Positions 24,697-33,649 of a stretch of 64,000 nt of DNA are shown in pieces. Position 1 is the stretch's first letter; every line of letters begins with the position of its first letter. The DNA is taken from positions 1,054,001 through 1,118,000 of the forward strand of contig NZ_CP038256.1 of NCBI RefSeq assembly GCF_004564075.1. The letters are read 5' to 3'. The notes under the pieces were generated by a model. The model was not told the origin of the DNA, did not search any database, and saw only the letters and a list, made by a program, of their open reading frames with translations. Made by a program: the position numbers and the translations under genes. The DNA comes from Microbacterium sediminis. GTDB lineage: Bacteria > Actinomycetota > Actinomycetes > Actinomycetales > Microbacteriaceae.

Positions 24697-24702
24697 TACG
24701 CT
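24697..24702 (+). promoter_or_regulatory. -10 element TACGCT for the FHA-MerR operon
   Basis: TACGCT lies 22 nt upstream of the FHA gene GTG, leaving a short leader with an AGGAGGGG ribosome site. Confidence 0.5.
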
Positions 24703-24724
24703 GGACAAAAGGAGGGGAACAAGC

Positions 24725-25216
24725 GTGACGGATTCGGAATTCCAGCCCACATCGGCTGCATCGCTGCGGCGTGACGGGGGCCACGACGGTCAGGGCGACT
24801 CCACGCAGTCGTTCGGGCACGACTCCGACCTGTCCTTCGTGCCGTTCCACGGCGAGCTGTCGGCCACCGAGCTCGAGGCGATCCAGGCCCTGCCGGCCGG
24901 CTCGGCGCTGTTGCTCGTCCGCTCGGGCCCGACCGCCGGGGCGCGCTATCTGCTCGACGGCGACGTGACGACCGTGGGTCGCCACCCCGAGGCCGACATC
25001 TTCTTCGACGACGTGACGGTCTCGCGCCGCCACTGCGAGATCCTCCGCACCGAGGCGGGCTTCGAGATCGTCGACCAGCGCTCGCTCAACGGCACCTACG
25101 TCGACGGCTCCCGCGTCGACCGCGGCGTGCTGCGCAACGGCGACGAGGTGCGGATCGGCAAGTTCCGCGTGAACTTCTTCAGCTCGCCCCTCGACCTGCC
25201 GGCGGCGGGGGCCTGA
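24725..25216 (+). CDS. FHA-domain regulator, GarA/OdhI type
   Basis: A 163-aa phosphothreonine-binding protein. In mycobacteria and corynebacteria the orthologue (GarA/OdhI) inhibits the 2-oxoglutarate dehydrogenase complex and is switched off by Ser/Thr kinases that phosphorylate an N-terminal ETTS motif. The FHA domain spans about residues 60-150, with GRHPEADIFF, SRRHCE and LNGTYVDG. The N-terminal kinase site is altered: DSTQSF at residues 25-30 aligns with the position of ETTSVF. The GTG at 24725 has AGGAGGGG upstream. The next gene, an FtsR-like MerR protein, starts by a 1-bp TGATG overlap, matching the garA-merR order known in mycobacteria. Confidence 0.9.
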   Translation: MTDSEFQPTSAASLRRDGGHDGQGDSTQSFGHDSDLSFVPFHGELSATELEAIQALPAGSALLLVRSGPTAGARYLLDGDVTTVGRHPEADIFFDDVTVSRRHCEILRTEAGFEIVDQRSLNGTYVDGSRVDRGVLRNGDEVRIGKFRVNFFSSPLDLPAAGA

Positions 25217-25911
25217 TGGCGGCTGCCGCTGCTCCTCTGCCGCGGCGTGAGCCCGGTGCGGGCGCGTTGCTCAGCATCGGTCAGGTGCTGGCGAAGCTCA
25301 CCCCGGAGTTCCCGCAGCTGACCTCGAGCAAGCTCCGCTTCCTCGAGATGCAGGGCATCGTCTCGCCCCAGCGCACGGCGTCGGGGTACCGCAAGTTCTC
25401 GCCGAGCGACCTCGAGCGCCTGCGGTTCGCGCTCACGCTGCAGCGCGATCACTACCTGCCGCTGAGCGTCATCCGCGAGCACCTCGCCGATGTCGACGCC
25501 GGCCGCGAGGTGCAGACGCCCGTGGCGCCCCCGTCGATCCACCCGGCCGAGCGCCGCTACAGTCGCGCCGACCTGCTGGCCGCCGCCGGCGCGGCGCCGC
25601 AGCTGTTCAACGACGCCGTGAGCACCGGGGTACTGAAGGCGGCCGAGACGTACGACGAGCAGGCCGTCGCCCTCATGCGCGCGCTCGTGGCCCTCGACCG
25701 TCACGGCATCGAGCCGCGGCACGTGCGCGGGCTGCGCCAGGCCGCCGAGCGCCAGGTCGCGCTCGTCGAGACCGCGCTGGCCACCGTCCGCCGCCGCACC
25801 GACGCCTCGTCGCGCGCGAAGGCGAACGAGCTGGCGCCGGAGCTCGCCGCCCGCCTCGACGAGGTGCGGGCGATCTTCGTGAAGGACGCGCTCGGCCGGC
25901 TGACGGACTGA
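25216..25911 (+). CDS. MerR-family regulator, FtsR-like
   Basis: A 231-aa MerR-type regulator whose N-terminal winged helix (about residues 20-90) reads LTSSKLRFLEMQGIVSPQRTASGYRKFSPSDLER in pieces. It corresponds by position and pattern to mycobacterial Rv1828 and corynebacterial FtsR, an activator of ftsZ transcription. It lacks cysteines for metal sensing. It is translationally coupled to the FHA gene by TGATG. Confidence 0.87.
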   Translation: MAAAAAPLPRREPGAGALLSIGQVLAKLTPEFPQLTSSKLRFLEMQGIVSPQRTASGYRKFSPSDLERLRFALTLQRDHYLPLSVIREHLADVDAGREVQTPVAPPSIHPAERRYSRADLLAAAGAAPQLFNDAVSTGVLKAAETYDEQAVALMRALVALDRHGIEPRHVRGLRQAAERQVALVETALATVRRRTDASSRAKANELAPELAARLDEVRAIFVKDALGRLTD

Positions 25912-25990
25912 TCGTCTCGTTCCGGTAACAGCAGGGCGACACGCCCCCGCCCGAGGGGCGGATGTCGTTGCCGGGGCACGGGGTGGGGCG

Positions 25991-25996
25991 TACGTT
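25991..25996 (+). promoter_or_regulatory. -10 element TACGTT for the second MerR gene
   Basis: TACGTT lies 30 nt upstream of the ATG at 26027, followed by an ACAGGGGGA ribosome site. Confidence 0.45.
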
Positions 25997-26026
25997 GGAC
26001 AGGTCAGAGGGACGACAGGGGGACAC

Positions 26027-26572
26027 ATGGACGCAGGCACTCCGACCGGTGAGCCGGGCTTCGCCGTCGAGCTCCTCTTCACCGACGGTCTCCCCGAGCT
26101 CGACCCGCAGACGGGCTACCGCGGCGCCGTCGCGGCGCGCGCGGCGGGCATCACGTACCGCCAGCTGGACTACTGGGCCCGCACCGAGCTCGTGGTGCCG
26201 ACCGTCCGCAGCGCCACCGGATCCGGCTCGCAGCGCCTCTACGGCTTCCGCGACATCCTCGTGCTCAAGCTCGTCAAGCGCCTGCTCGACACCGGCATCT
26301 CGCTGCAGCAGATCCGCACCGCTGTGGAGCAGCTGCGCGCCTCGGGCATCCAGGACCTGGCCGGCACCACGCTCATGAGCGACGGCGCGTCGGTGTACCT
26401 GTGCACGTCGAACGACGAGGTGATCGACCTCGTCAGCCGCGGGCAGGGCGTGTTCGGCATCGCCGTGGGCAAGGTGCTGCGCGAGGTCGAGTCCGAGCTC
26501 GTCGACTTCGAGGCCGCCTCGCCCGACCCGACCGACGAGCTCGCCGCCCGTCGCGCCCGCAAGACCGCCTGA
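26027..26572 (+). CDS. MerR-family transcriptional regulator
   Basis: A 181-aa MerR protein. The helix-turn-helix region reads YRQLDYWARTELVVPTV and SGSQRLYGFRDILVLK, and a short helical effector region follows, without metal-binding cysteines. It corresponds to the second MerR gene (Rv1830-like) of the garA cluster. In mycobacteria a bifunctional nuclease gene lies between the two MerR genes. Here only 115 bp of non-coding DNA, with this gene's own promoter, separates them. The ATG at 26027 is followed by an acidic N-terminus. Confidence 0.87.
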   Translation: MDAGTPTGEPGFAVELLFTDGLPELDPQTGYRGAVAARAAGITYRQLDYWARTELVVPTVRSATGSGSQRLYGFRDILVLKLVKRLLDTGISLQQIRTAVEQLRASGIQDLAGTTLMSDGASVYLCTSNDEVIDLVSRGQGVFGIAVGKVLREVESELVDFEAASPDPTDELAARRARKTA

Positions 26573-26601
26573 CCTCTCGCCCGCGCCGCGAGGCCTGCGC
26601 C

Positions 26602-26798
26602 TCAGCTCCGCGGCTGTGCCGCGAGGTCTCGACTGGCTGCGCTCGCTCGACCCGTCTCCGCTCCGCGCTTCGCGCTCCGGTCGACGAGCCGTGGTGCTTG
26701 TTGCTCGTCACGAGCGTGACCACGCGGGGTCGTCGACCGAGCGAAGCGAGCGGAGACGGCTCGAGCGGAGGCCGCGCAGCGGCCGCAGTCGAGAGCGC
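26602..26798 (+). repeat. Intergenic inverted-repeat element, copy 1
   Basis: A 197-bp non-coding element made of nested palindromic blocks built on GCTGCGCTCGCTCGA / TCGACCGAGCGAAGCGAGCGG type arms. A near-identical copy follows 233 bp downstream. It resembles the REP-like intergenic sequences often seen between convergent genes in Microbacteriaceae. The open frames across it are shadows of the palindromes. Confidence 0.8.
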
Positions 26799-26834
26799 AA
26801 GGCCTCAGGCCCCGCTTCGGATGTGGTGGTCGCT

Positions 26835-27032
26835 TCAGCTCCGCGGCTGTGCCGCGAGGTCTCGACTCGCTGCGCTCGCTCGAGCCGTCTCCGCTCCGCG
26901 CTTCGCGCTCCGGTCGACGAGCCGTGGTGCTTGTTGCTCGTCACGAGCGATGACCACCCGGGCTCGTCGACCGAGCGAAGCGAGTGGAGACGGCTCGAGC
27001 GGAGGCCGCGCAGCGGCCGGAGTCGAGAGCGC
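26835..27032 (+). repeat. Intergenic inverted-repeat element, copy 2
   Basis: The second copy (198 bp) shares most bases with copy 1, apart from scattered substitutions and a one-base insertion. The 36-bp spacer 26799-26834 holds nothing else. Together the pair fills the 466-bp gap between the convergent MerR and parA genes and may form strong RNA hairpins that stop transcription from both sides. Confidence 0.8.
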
Positions 27033-27038
27033 TGAGCC

Positions 27039-27845
27039 TCAGGCCTGCTCGCGGGGGTCGGGGATCCGGCCCGAGCGCATGATGCGGTCCAGGAGCACGT
27101 CGAAGTCGGCGGCCAGCTCCTGAGCGGACTCGCCCGGCCACACGTGCAGCGGCTTGGCGGCGCCCTGCGCCTGCTGCAGCGACGTGCGCTCGGGCAGCTG
27201 CGGCTCCAGCACGAGCGGGCCGAACATGTCGCGCAGCTCCTTGATGCGGAACTGGTGCTCGATCGACTGCGGGCGCACACGATTGACGACGATGCCGAGG
27301 GGCTGCAGGCGCGGCGAGAGGCCGCGGCGGATCTCCTCGATCGCCCGCAGCGCGCGGTCGGCGGCGGCGACGGAGAACAGGCCGGGCTCGGTCACGACCG
27401 CGACGCGGTCGCTGGCGGCCCAGGCGGTGCGCGTGAGGGCGTTCAGCGACGGGGCGCAGTCGACGAGCACGAGGTCGTACTCGCTCTCGATGAGCGCCAG
27501 CGCCTCCTCGAGCTTCCACACGTCCTTCACGCTCGGGTGCGGCCCGTCGAAGTTGATCGCCGAGGGGCTGCCGATGAGCACGTCGATGGTCCCGGGGTGC
27601 GCCTTGGCCCAGCCGCTCTGCGTGATCGCCTGACGGACGATCTTCTCCTTCGGCGACGTCAGCACATCGGCGATGTTGAGCTTGCCGGCGGGCTGGATGT
27701 CCATGCCCGTGGAGACGTCAGACTGCGGGTCGAGGTCGACCACGAGCGTGCGAAGACCTCTCGCGAAGGCCGCGGACGCGAGGCCGAGGGTCACGGTCGT
27801 CTTGCCGACGCCGCCCTTGAGAGAACTGACGCTGAGTACGTGCAC
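27039..27845 (-). CDS. ParA-family P-loop ATPase
   Basis: A 268-aa ParA/Soj-type ATPase with the deviant Walker A KGGVGKTT at residues 10-17, Walker A' VVDLDPQSD and Walker B LVLVDCAPSL. Such proteins position DNA or protein cargo on the nucleoid. No parB or parS site is adjacent, so it is an orphan rather than the chromosome-partition copy. The start is the GTG at 27845, with TAACGT six nt upstream, so the mRNA is leaderless. It is divergent from pyruvate carboxylase, with the two -10 elements 7 bp apart. Confidence 0.9.
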   Translation of the reverse strand: MHVLSVSSLKGGVGKTTVTLGLASAAFARGLRTLVVDLDPQSDVSTGMDIQPAGKLNIADVLTSPKEKIVRQAITQSGWAKAHPGTIDVLIGSPSAINFDGPHPSVKDVWKLEEALALIESEYDLVLVDCAPSLNALTRTAWAASDRVAVVTEPGLFSVAAADRALRAIEEIRRGLSPRLQPLGIVVNRVRPQSIEHQFRIKELRDMFGPLVLEPQLPERTSLQQAQGAAKPLHVWPGESAQELAADFDVLLDRIMRSGRIPDPREQA

Positions 27846-27851
27846 CTCCCC

Positions 27852-27857
27852 ACGTTA
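27852..27857 (-). promoter_or_regulatory. -10 element TAACGT for leaderless parA
   Basis: TAACGT with 6-nt spacing to the GTG at 27845. The GGGGAG in between is too close to act as a ribosome site. Confidence 0.55.
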
Positions 27858-27864
27858 TCGCCCC

Positions 27865-27870
27865 TATGCT
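27865..27870 (+). promoter_or_regulatory. -10 element TATGCT for pyc
   Basis: TATGCT lies 46 nt upstream of the pyc ATG and gives a leader of about 40 nt ending in GAAGGAGG. It stands back to back with the parA promoter. Confidence 0.5.
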
Positions 27871-27916
27871 GTGGAGGACGTGCGGACCCGGTGAATCCCA
27901 CGGCCGAAGGAGGCCC

Positions 27917-30900
27917 ATGTTCTCGAAGGTTCTTGTCGCGAATCGTGGCGAGATCGCCATTCGCGCCTTCCGCGCCGCGTACGAGCTCGGCGCCCGAACC
28001 GTCGCCGTCTTCCCGTTCGAAGACCGCGGCTCGCTGCATCGGCAGAAGGCGGACGAGTCCTACGAGATCGGGGAGCCGGGCCATCCCGTCCGCGCCTACC
28101 TGGACGTCGACGAGATCATCCGCGTGGCGCTGCACGCCGGGGCCGACGCCATCTACCCCGGCTACGGCTTCCTCTCCGAGAACCCCGAGCTCGCCGCGCG
28201 CGCCGCCGAGAACGGCATCACGTTCATCGGGCCGGCCGCGAAGGTGCTCGAGATGGCGGGCAACAAGGTCACCGCCAAGGAGCACGCGATCGCCGCCGGC
28301 GTGCCGGTGCTGCGCTCCACCGAGGCGTCGGACGACGTCGACGCGCTCGTGGCGCAGGCCGGCGACATCGGCTTCCCCATCTTCGTCAAGGCCGTCGCCG
28401 GCGGCGGCGGCCGCGGCATGCGGCGCGTCGAGACCCCCGACGGGCTGCCCGAGGCACTCGAGGCCGCCATGCGCGAGGCCGGCGCCGCGTTCGGCGATGC
28501 CCGCGTCTTCCTCGAGCAGGCGGTGGTGCGCCCGCGCCACATCGAGGTGCAGGTGCTCGCCGACAAGACCGGCGCGACCGTGCACCTGTTCGAGCGCGAC
28601 TGCTCGGTGCAGCGGCGCCACCAGAAGGTCATCGAGATCGCGCCGGCGCCGAACCTCGATGACGCGATCCGCCAGGATCTGCACCGCTACGCGGTCGCGT
28701 TCGCCGAGTCGATCGGCTACGAGAACGCCGGCACCGTGGAGTTCCTGCTCGAGACGGCGGGGGAGCGGGCCGGCGAGGTCGTCTTCATCGAGATGAACCC
28801 GCGCATCCAGGTGGAGCACACGGTGACCGAGGAGGTCACCGACGTCGACCTCGTCCAGTCGCAGATGCGCATCGCGGCCGGCGAGACGCTCGCGGACCTC
28901 GGGCTCACGCAGGACCGCATCGTGCTGCGCGGGGCCGCGCTGCAGTGCCGGATCACGACGGAGGACCCCTCGCAGGGCTTCCGCCCCGACACCGGGCGCA
29001 TCACGACCTACCGCTCGCCGGGCGGCGCGGGCATCCGCCTCGACGGCGGCACGACGGCGGCCGGGTCGCAGATCAGCCCCCACTTCGACTCGATGCTCGC
29101 CAAGCTCACCTGTCGGGCGCGCGACTTCCCCGCCGCGGTGGCCCGGGCCAAGCGGGCGCTGGCGGAGTTCCGCATCCGCGGCGTCGCCACGAACATCCCG
29201 TTCCTGCGGGCCGTGCTCGACGACCCGGCGTTCGTGGTGGGCGACCTCAGCACCGCCTTCATCGACGAGCGTCCCGAGCTGCTGCGGAGCAACCCGTCGC
29301 GCGACCGCGCCACGAAGCTGCTGAACTGGCTCGCCGACGTCACCGTGAACCGCCCGTACGGCGAGAAGCCGGTGATGCTCTCGCCCGGCAGCAAGCTGCC
29401 GGCGATCGACCTGAAGGCCCCGGCGCCGGCCGGCAACCTGCAGCGCCTGCGCGAGCTGGGCCCGGAGGGCTTCGCGCGCGCCCTGCGCGAGCAGACCGCC
29501 CTCGCCGTCACCGAGACGACGTTCCGCGACGCGCACCAGTCGCTGCTGGCCACGCGCGTGCGCACCCGCGATCTCGTCCGCGTCGGCCCGCACGTGTCGC
29601 GCATGACGCCGCAGCTGCTCAGCGTGGAGGCGTGGGGCGGCGCCACCTACGACGTGGCGCTGCGCTTCCTCGCCGAGGACCCCTGGGAGCGGCTGGCGGC
29701 GCTGCGCGAGGCGATGCCGAACCTCCCGATCCAGATGCTGCTGCGCGGGCGCAACACCGTCGGCTACACGCCCTACCCGACCGAGGTCACCGACGCGTTC
29801 GTGCGCGAGGCGGCGGCGACGGGCGTCGACATCTTCCGCATCTTCGACGCCCTCAACGACGTCTCGCAGATGACCCCGGCGATCCGGGCCGTGCGCGAGA
29901 CCGGCACCGCGGTGGCCGAGGTTGCGGTCTGCTACACGGGCGACCTGCTCGACCCCGCCGAGTCGCTCTACACGCTCGACTACTACCTGCGGCTGGCCGA
30001 TCGCATCGTCGAGGCCGGCGCGCACGTGCTGGCGATCAAGGACATGGCGGGCCTGCTGCGGCCGGCCGCGGCGGCGAAGCTCGTGACGGCGCTGCGCGAG
30101 CGGTTCGACCTGCCGGTGCACCTGCACACGCACGACACCGCGGGCGGGCAGCTGGCCACCCTCCTGGCGGCCAGCGCCGCCGGGGTGGACGCCGTCGACG
30201 CGGCCGCGGCGCCGATGTCGGGAACGACGAGCCAGCCGTCGCTCACGGCGCTCGTGGCCGCCCTCGCGCACACCGAGCGCGACACGGGCCTCGACCTGCA
30301 GGCCGTGAGCGATCTCGAGCCGTACTGGGAGGCCGTGCGCCAGCTGTACCGGCCGTTCGAGTCGGGCCTGCCCGCACCGACCGGGCGCGTGTACCACCAC
30401 GAGATCCCCGGCGGCCAGCTGTCCAACCTGCGTCAGCAGGCGATCGCGCTGGGCCTGGCCGACCGCTTCGAGCGCATCGAGGACATGTACGCCGCCGCGG
30501 ATCGCATCCTCGGGCGCATCCCCAAGGTCACCCCGTCGTCGAAGGTGGTGGGCGACCTCGCCCTGGCCCTCGTCGCCGCGGACGCGGACCCGGCGGATTT
30601 CGAGCAGAACCCGCAGGCGTACGACATCCCCGCCTCGGTCGTCGGCTTCATGGCCGGCGAGCTGGGCGATCTGCCCGGCGGATGGCCCGAGCCGTTCCGC
30701 TCCAAGGTGCTCGCGGGCCGCGAGGTGTCGGTGGGGGCCGTGGAGCTCACCGACGAACAGCGCGAGGGGCTCGCCGGCGACACCGCGACCCGCCGGCGCA
30801 CGCTCAACCGCCTGATGTTCCCCGGCCCGGCCGCCGAGTTCGAGGCGAATCGCGAGGCCTACGGCGACCTGTCCGCCCTCGGCACGCCCGACTACCTCTA

Positions 30901-31324
30901 CGGCCTGAGGCCGGGCGAGGAGCACGTCGCGGAGATCGACCCCGGCGTGCAGCTGTACGTGGGCCTCGAGGCGATCGGCGAGGCCGACGCCAAGGGCATG
31001 CGCACGGTGATGACCACCCTCAACGGCCAGCTGCGGCCGGTGTACGTGCGCGACCGCAGCATCACCGTCGAGACACGACAGGCCGAGAGGGCCGACCCGG
31101 CGCAGCGCGGCCACGTGGCGGCGCCGTTCGCCGGCGTCGTGACGCTCAAGGTCGCCGCCGGCGACGAGGTGAAGGCCGGTCAGCCGGTGGCCGCGATCGA
31201 GGCGATGAAGATGGAGGCGGCCATCACGGCGCCGGTCGACGGGCGCATCGAGCGCCTCGCGATCGGGGCCACGGCGCAGGTCGAGGCGGGCGACCTTTTG
31301 GTCGTCGTCGCACCGGCCGAGTAG
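27917..31324 (+). CDS. pyc: Pyruvate carboxylase
   Basis: A 1135-aa single-chain biotin enzyme that converts pyruvate, bicarbonate and ATP to oxaloacetate, the main anaplerotic step. The biotin carboxylase domain (about 1-450) has the ATP loop AGGGGRGM and the EMNPRIQVEHTVTE motif. The carboxyltransferase domain (about 500-800) starts with TTFRDAHQSLLATR and has the metal-site HLHTHDT. The biotin carrier domain is at the C-terminus with EAMKME, biotinyl Lys1098. Length is standard. The ATG at 27917 follows GAAGGAGG and begins with the canonical FSKVLVANRGEIA. Its TAG stop is also the first half of the next gene's -10. Confidence 0.98.
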   Translation: MFSKVLVANRGEIAIRAFRAAYELGARTVAVFPFEDRGSLHRQKADESYEIGEPGHPVRAYLDVDEIIRVALHAGADAIYPGYGFLSENPELAARAAENGITFIGPAAKVLEMAGNKVTAKEHAIAAGVPVLRSTEASDDVDALVAQAGDIGFPIFVKAVAGGGGRGMRRVETPDGLPEALEAAMREAGAAFGDARVFLEQAVVRPRHIEVQVLADKTGATVHLFERDCSVQRRHQKVIEIAPAPNLDDAIRQDLHRYAVAFAESIGYENAGTVEFLLETAGERAGEVVFIEMNPRIQVEHTVTEEVTDVDLVQSQMRIAAGETLADLGLTQDRIVLRGAALQCRITTEDPSQGFRPDTGRITTYRSPGGAGIRLDGGTTAAGSQISPHFDSMLAKLTCRARDFPAAVARAKRALAEFRIRGVATNIPFLRAVLDDPAFVVGDLSTAFIDERPELLRSNPSRDRATKLLNWLADVTVNRPYGEKPVMLSPGSKLPAIDLKAPAPAGNLQRLRELGPEGFARALREQTALAVTETTFRDAHQSLLATRVRTRDLVRVGPHVSRMTPQLLSVEAWGGATYDVALRFLAEDPWERLAALREAMPNLPIQMLLRGRNTVGYTPYPTEVTDAFVREAAATGVDIFRIFDALNDVSQMTPAIRAVRETGTAVAEVAVCYTGDLLDPAESLYTLDYYLRLADRIVEAGAHVLAIKDMAGLLRPAAAAKLVTALRERFDLPVHLHTHDTAGGQLATLLAASAAGVDAVDAAAAPMSGTTSQPSLTALVAALAHTERDTGLDLQAVSDLEPYWEAVRQLYRPFESGLPAPTGRVYHHEIPGGQLSNLRQQAIALGLADRFERIEDMYAAADRILGRIPKVTPSSKVVGDLALALVAADADPADFEQNPQAYDIPASVVGFMAGELGDLPGGWPEPFRSKVLAGREVSVGAVELTDEQREGLAGDTATRRRTLNRLMFPGPAAEFEANREAYGDLSALGTPDYLYGLRPGEEHVAEIDPGVQLYVGLEAIGEADAKGMRTVMTTLNGQLRPVYVRDRSITVETRQAERADPAQRGHVAAPFAGVVTLKVAAGDEVKAGQPVAAIEAMKMEAAITAPVDGRIERLAIGATAQVEAGDLLVVVAPAE

Positions 31325-31327
31325 TTT
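31322..31327 (+). promoter_or_regulatory. -10 element TAGTTT overlapping the pyc stop codon
   Basis: TAGTTT ends 6 nt before the GTG at 31334. Its first three bases are the TAG stop of pyc (31322-31324). Confidence 0.5.
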
Positions 31328-31333
31328 CTATCT

Positions 31334-33130
31334 GTGACGCCTGACAAGAAGGAGCGGCACGACGAGCCCGAGGACCACGGAGTCCTGGGGGACGCCGCCG
31401 CCGATACGACCGTGATCGGCGTCGTCGGGACCCGGACCTCGCAGGTGCGCGTGACGCTGCCGCGCGGGTACGAGGACCTCGACGACGACGTCGATGTCGT
31501 CGACGACGCCCCCGCGGACCTGTCCCTCGGCAGGATCGTGCTCGAGCTGCCCGCCGACACCGACGACGACGCCCTCGACGAGCCCGAGGAGGGCGAGATC
31601 GTGGCCGAGACGGGCGAGATCGACGTGGACGTTCCCGCGGCGCCGGAGGAGCGCGTCGCGTCGGATCCCGTCGCCTCCGCGCGTGCCCGCATCGCCGAGG
31701 CCCTCATCGCCGCCCGCGCGTCGATCGGCGACCGCGGCGCCGCCGAGGACGAGGGCGACGAGGCCGAGGTCGTGGACGAGCACGCGGATGAGGTCGCCCC
31801 GGCGGAGAGCCCGGAGCGCGAGGGCGAGGCCGTCATCGACCCGGTGCCGGAACCCGCGCCGGCCCCCGGGCCCCAGCCGGAGCCGATCCCCGAGCCAGAG
31901 CCCGCCCCGGAGCCCGAGCCGGCCCCGGAGCCCGAGCCGGTCCCGGAGCCCGAGCCGATCCCGGAACCGGCCCCCGAGCCCCTGCCGCAGCCGGAACCCG
32001 AACCGGAGCCCGAACCCGCGCCGGCGCACGTCGCCGCGGACGCACCGCAGATCCCGAAGGACGACACCGTGACCAACACCCCCGGCGACAACGCCGCGCA
32101 GCCCGCGTCGGCCGTGGCGGCGACGCGCTTCGTCGCGCGCCCCGTCGAGTCCAAGCGGGTCAACGCCGCCGGCGCCGAGAGCGCCGACCAGCTCACGAGC
32201 GACCGTCTCATCGAGCCGTCGGCGCAGGCGCGCCCGGAGCCGGAGGGCGTGTTCCGCTCGCTGATCTACCGCGCCACGCGCGGGCTGATCAACCCCGGCG
32301 ACAGCGCCAAGGTGCGCGCCCGCAAGGAGCTCAGCGCCCGCATCTCGGCCCCGCTGCACGGTGGCGCCCGCTTCGTGCCGGTGCTCAGCCGCAAGGGCGG
32401 CGTCGGCAAGACCACCGTCACCACGCTGCTGGGCATGGCGCTCGCCGACGCGCGCGACGACCGCGTCGTGGCCGTCGACGCCAACCCCGACCGCGGCACG
32501 CTCGCCGAGCGCGTCGCCGGCCGCACGGGCCGCACGGTGCGCGACGTCGTGCGCGATCACGCCAAGATCAACGGCTACGCCGACATGTCGGGCCTCGTCG
32601 CGCGCGACGAGACGCGCCTGGACGTGCTCGCCTCCGACGCCGATCCGCACGTGGCGGCCGCGTTCGGCGACGACGACTACCGCACGGTCGCCGAGGTGGC
32701 CGCGCACTACTACTCGATCGTCCTCACCGACACGGGCACCGGCATGGTGCACTCGGTCATGGAGGGCACGCTCGACCTCGCCGACGAGCTCGTTGTCGTC
32801 GCGGGCCTGAGCGTGGACGAGGCGCGCCTGGCCTCCGAGACGCTCACGTGGCTCGAGGCGCACGGCCGCGGCGACCTCGTCGAGCGCGCCGTCGTCGTGC
32901 TCAACCAGTCCACGCCGGGCACGCCGCTCGTGCGGCTCGACGAGCTGGAGGCCCACTTCACCAGCCGCGTGCGTGCCGTCGTGCGCCTGCCGTACGACCC
33001 CGCCCTCGCCACCGGCAGCGCGATCACGTACGCCGAGCTCAAGCCCGAGACGCGCCTGGCGGCGCGCGAACTCGCCGCCCGCGTCGTGGAGGGGCTGCGT
33101 TCGGGCACCCGCCACGGGGCGACGAAGTGA
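31334..33130 (+). CDS. MinD/ParA-like ATPase with long acidic, Pro-Glu-rich N-terminus
   Basis: A 598-aa protein. Residues 1-165 are very acidic, residues 171-232 are PEPEP-type repeats, and residues about 235-345 are a linker ending in [20 protein letters not shown] MinD-like ATPase domain follows from about 345, with deviant Walker [10 protein letters not shown] near residues 351-360, AVDANPDRG and [13 protein letters not shown]. The layout (Pro-rich region plus MinD-like ATPase) recalls EspI of ESX secretion loci, but no ESX genes are nearby. It is translationally coupled to def by a 4-bp overlap. A positioning or assembly role is inference. Confidence 0.85.
   Translation: MTPDKKERHDEPEDHGVLGDAAADTTVIGVVGTRTSQVRVTLPRGYEDLDDDVDVVDDAPADLSLGRIVLELPADTDDDALDEPEEGEIVAETGEIDVDVPAAPEERVASDPVASARARIAEALIAARASIGDRGAAEDEGDEAEVVDEHADEVAPAESPEREGEAVIDPVPEPAPAPGPQPEPIPEPEPAPEPEPAPEPEPVPEPEPIPEPAPEPLPQPEPEPEPEPAPAHVAADAPQIPKDDTVTNTPGDNAAQPASAVAATRFVARPVESKRVNAAGAESADQLTSDRLIEPSAQARPEPEGVFRSLIYRATRGLINPGDSAKVRARKELSARISAPLHGGARFVPVLSRKGGVGKTTVTTLLGMALADARDDRVVAVDANPDRGTLAERVAGRTGRTVRDVVRDHAKINGYADMSGLVARDETRLDVLASDADPHVAAAFGDDDYRTVAEVAAHYYSIVLTDTGTGMVHSVMEGTLDLADELVVVAGLSVDEARLASETLTWLEAHGRGDLVERAVVVLNQSTPGTPLVRLDELEAHFTSRVRAVVRLPYDPALATGSAITYAELKPETRLAARELAARVVEGLRSGTRHGATK
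31845..32030 (+). repeat. Pro-Glu codon repeat in the MinD-like gene
   Basis: About 185 bp of short imperfect repeats based on GAGCCCGAGCCG and CCGGAGCCC encode alternating Pro-Glu residues (171-232). It is low-complexity sequence prone to length change. Confidence 0.85.
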
Positions 33131-33618
33131 CCGTCCGCGAGATCCGCATCTACGGCGACCCGGTGCTGCGCACCCCGGCCGCCGAGATCGAGCAGATCGA
33201 CGAGGGCATCCGCGCGCTCGTCGACGACCTGATCGACACCGTGAAGCTGCCCGGCCGCGCCGGCGTCGCCGCGCCCCAGATCGGCGTGGGGCTGCGCGCC
33301 TTCAGCTACAACGTGGACGACGAGGTCGGCTACATCCTCAACCCCCGCGTGGTCGAGGTGCGCGGCGAGCCGGTGCCGACGGGGGAGGGCTGCCTGTCGG
33401 TGCCCAACCTGTGGCACGAGGCGCTGCGCCACCCGTACGCGCGCGTGGAGGGCATCGACCTGGACGGGCAGAAGATCGTGCTCGAGGGCGAGGGGCTGTT
33501 CGCGCAGATGCTCCAGCACGAGACCGATCACCTCGACGGCGTCGTGTACCTGCAGCGGCTGCCCAAGGAGGAGCGGGCCAAGGCGATGCGCGCGGTGCGC
33601 GAGAGCGAGTGGTTCTGA
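33127..33618 (+). CDS. def: Peptide deformylase
   Basis: A 163-aa metalloenzyme that removes formyl groups from nascent N-terminal Met. All three family motifs are present: GVAAPQIG at residues 46-53, EGCLS with metal ligand Cys89, and HETDH with His131, Glu132 and His135. The GTG at 33127 overlaps the stop of the MinD-like gene by 4 bp (GTGA). The start Met is followed at once by the family sequence [13 protein letters not shown], which supports it. Confidence 0.96.
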   Translation: MTVREIRIYGDPVLRTPAAEIEQIDEGIRALVDDLIDTVKLPGRAGVAAPQIGVGLRAFSYNVDDEVGYILNPRVVEVRGEPVPTGEGCLSVPNLWHEALRHPYARVEGIDLDGQKIVLEGEGLFAQMLQHETDHLDGVVYLQRLPKEERAKAMRAVRESEWF

Positions 33619-33649
33619 GCCGGATCCCCCACCGGGGCGCGGTGATCGC

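Noticed and set aside
26401..27280. Several overlapping open frames across the repeat region between MerR and parA
   Set aside because: The frames encode near-identical peptides on both strands because the DNA is palindromic and duplicated. There is no start signal or domain.
27858..27916. Riboswitch in the pyc leader
   Set aside because: The leader is only about 40 nt and shows no conserved aptamer-like helices. No known riboswitch pattern was recognised anywhere in the window.
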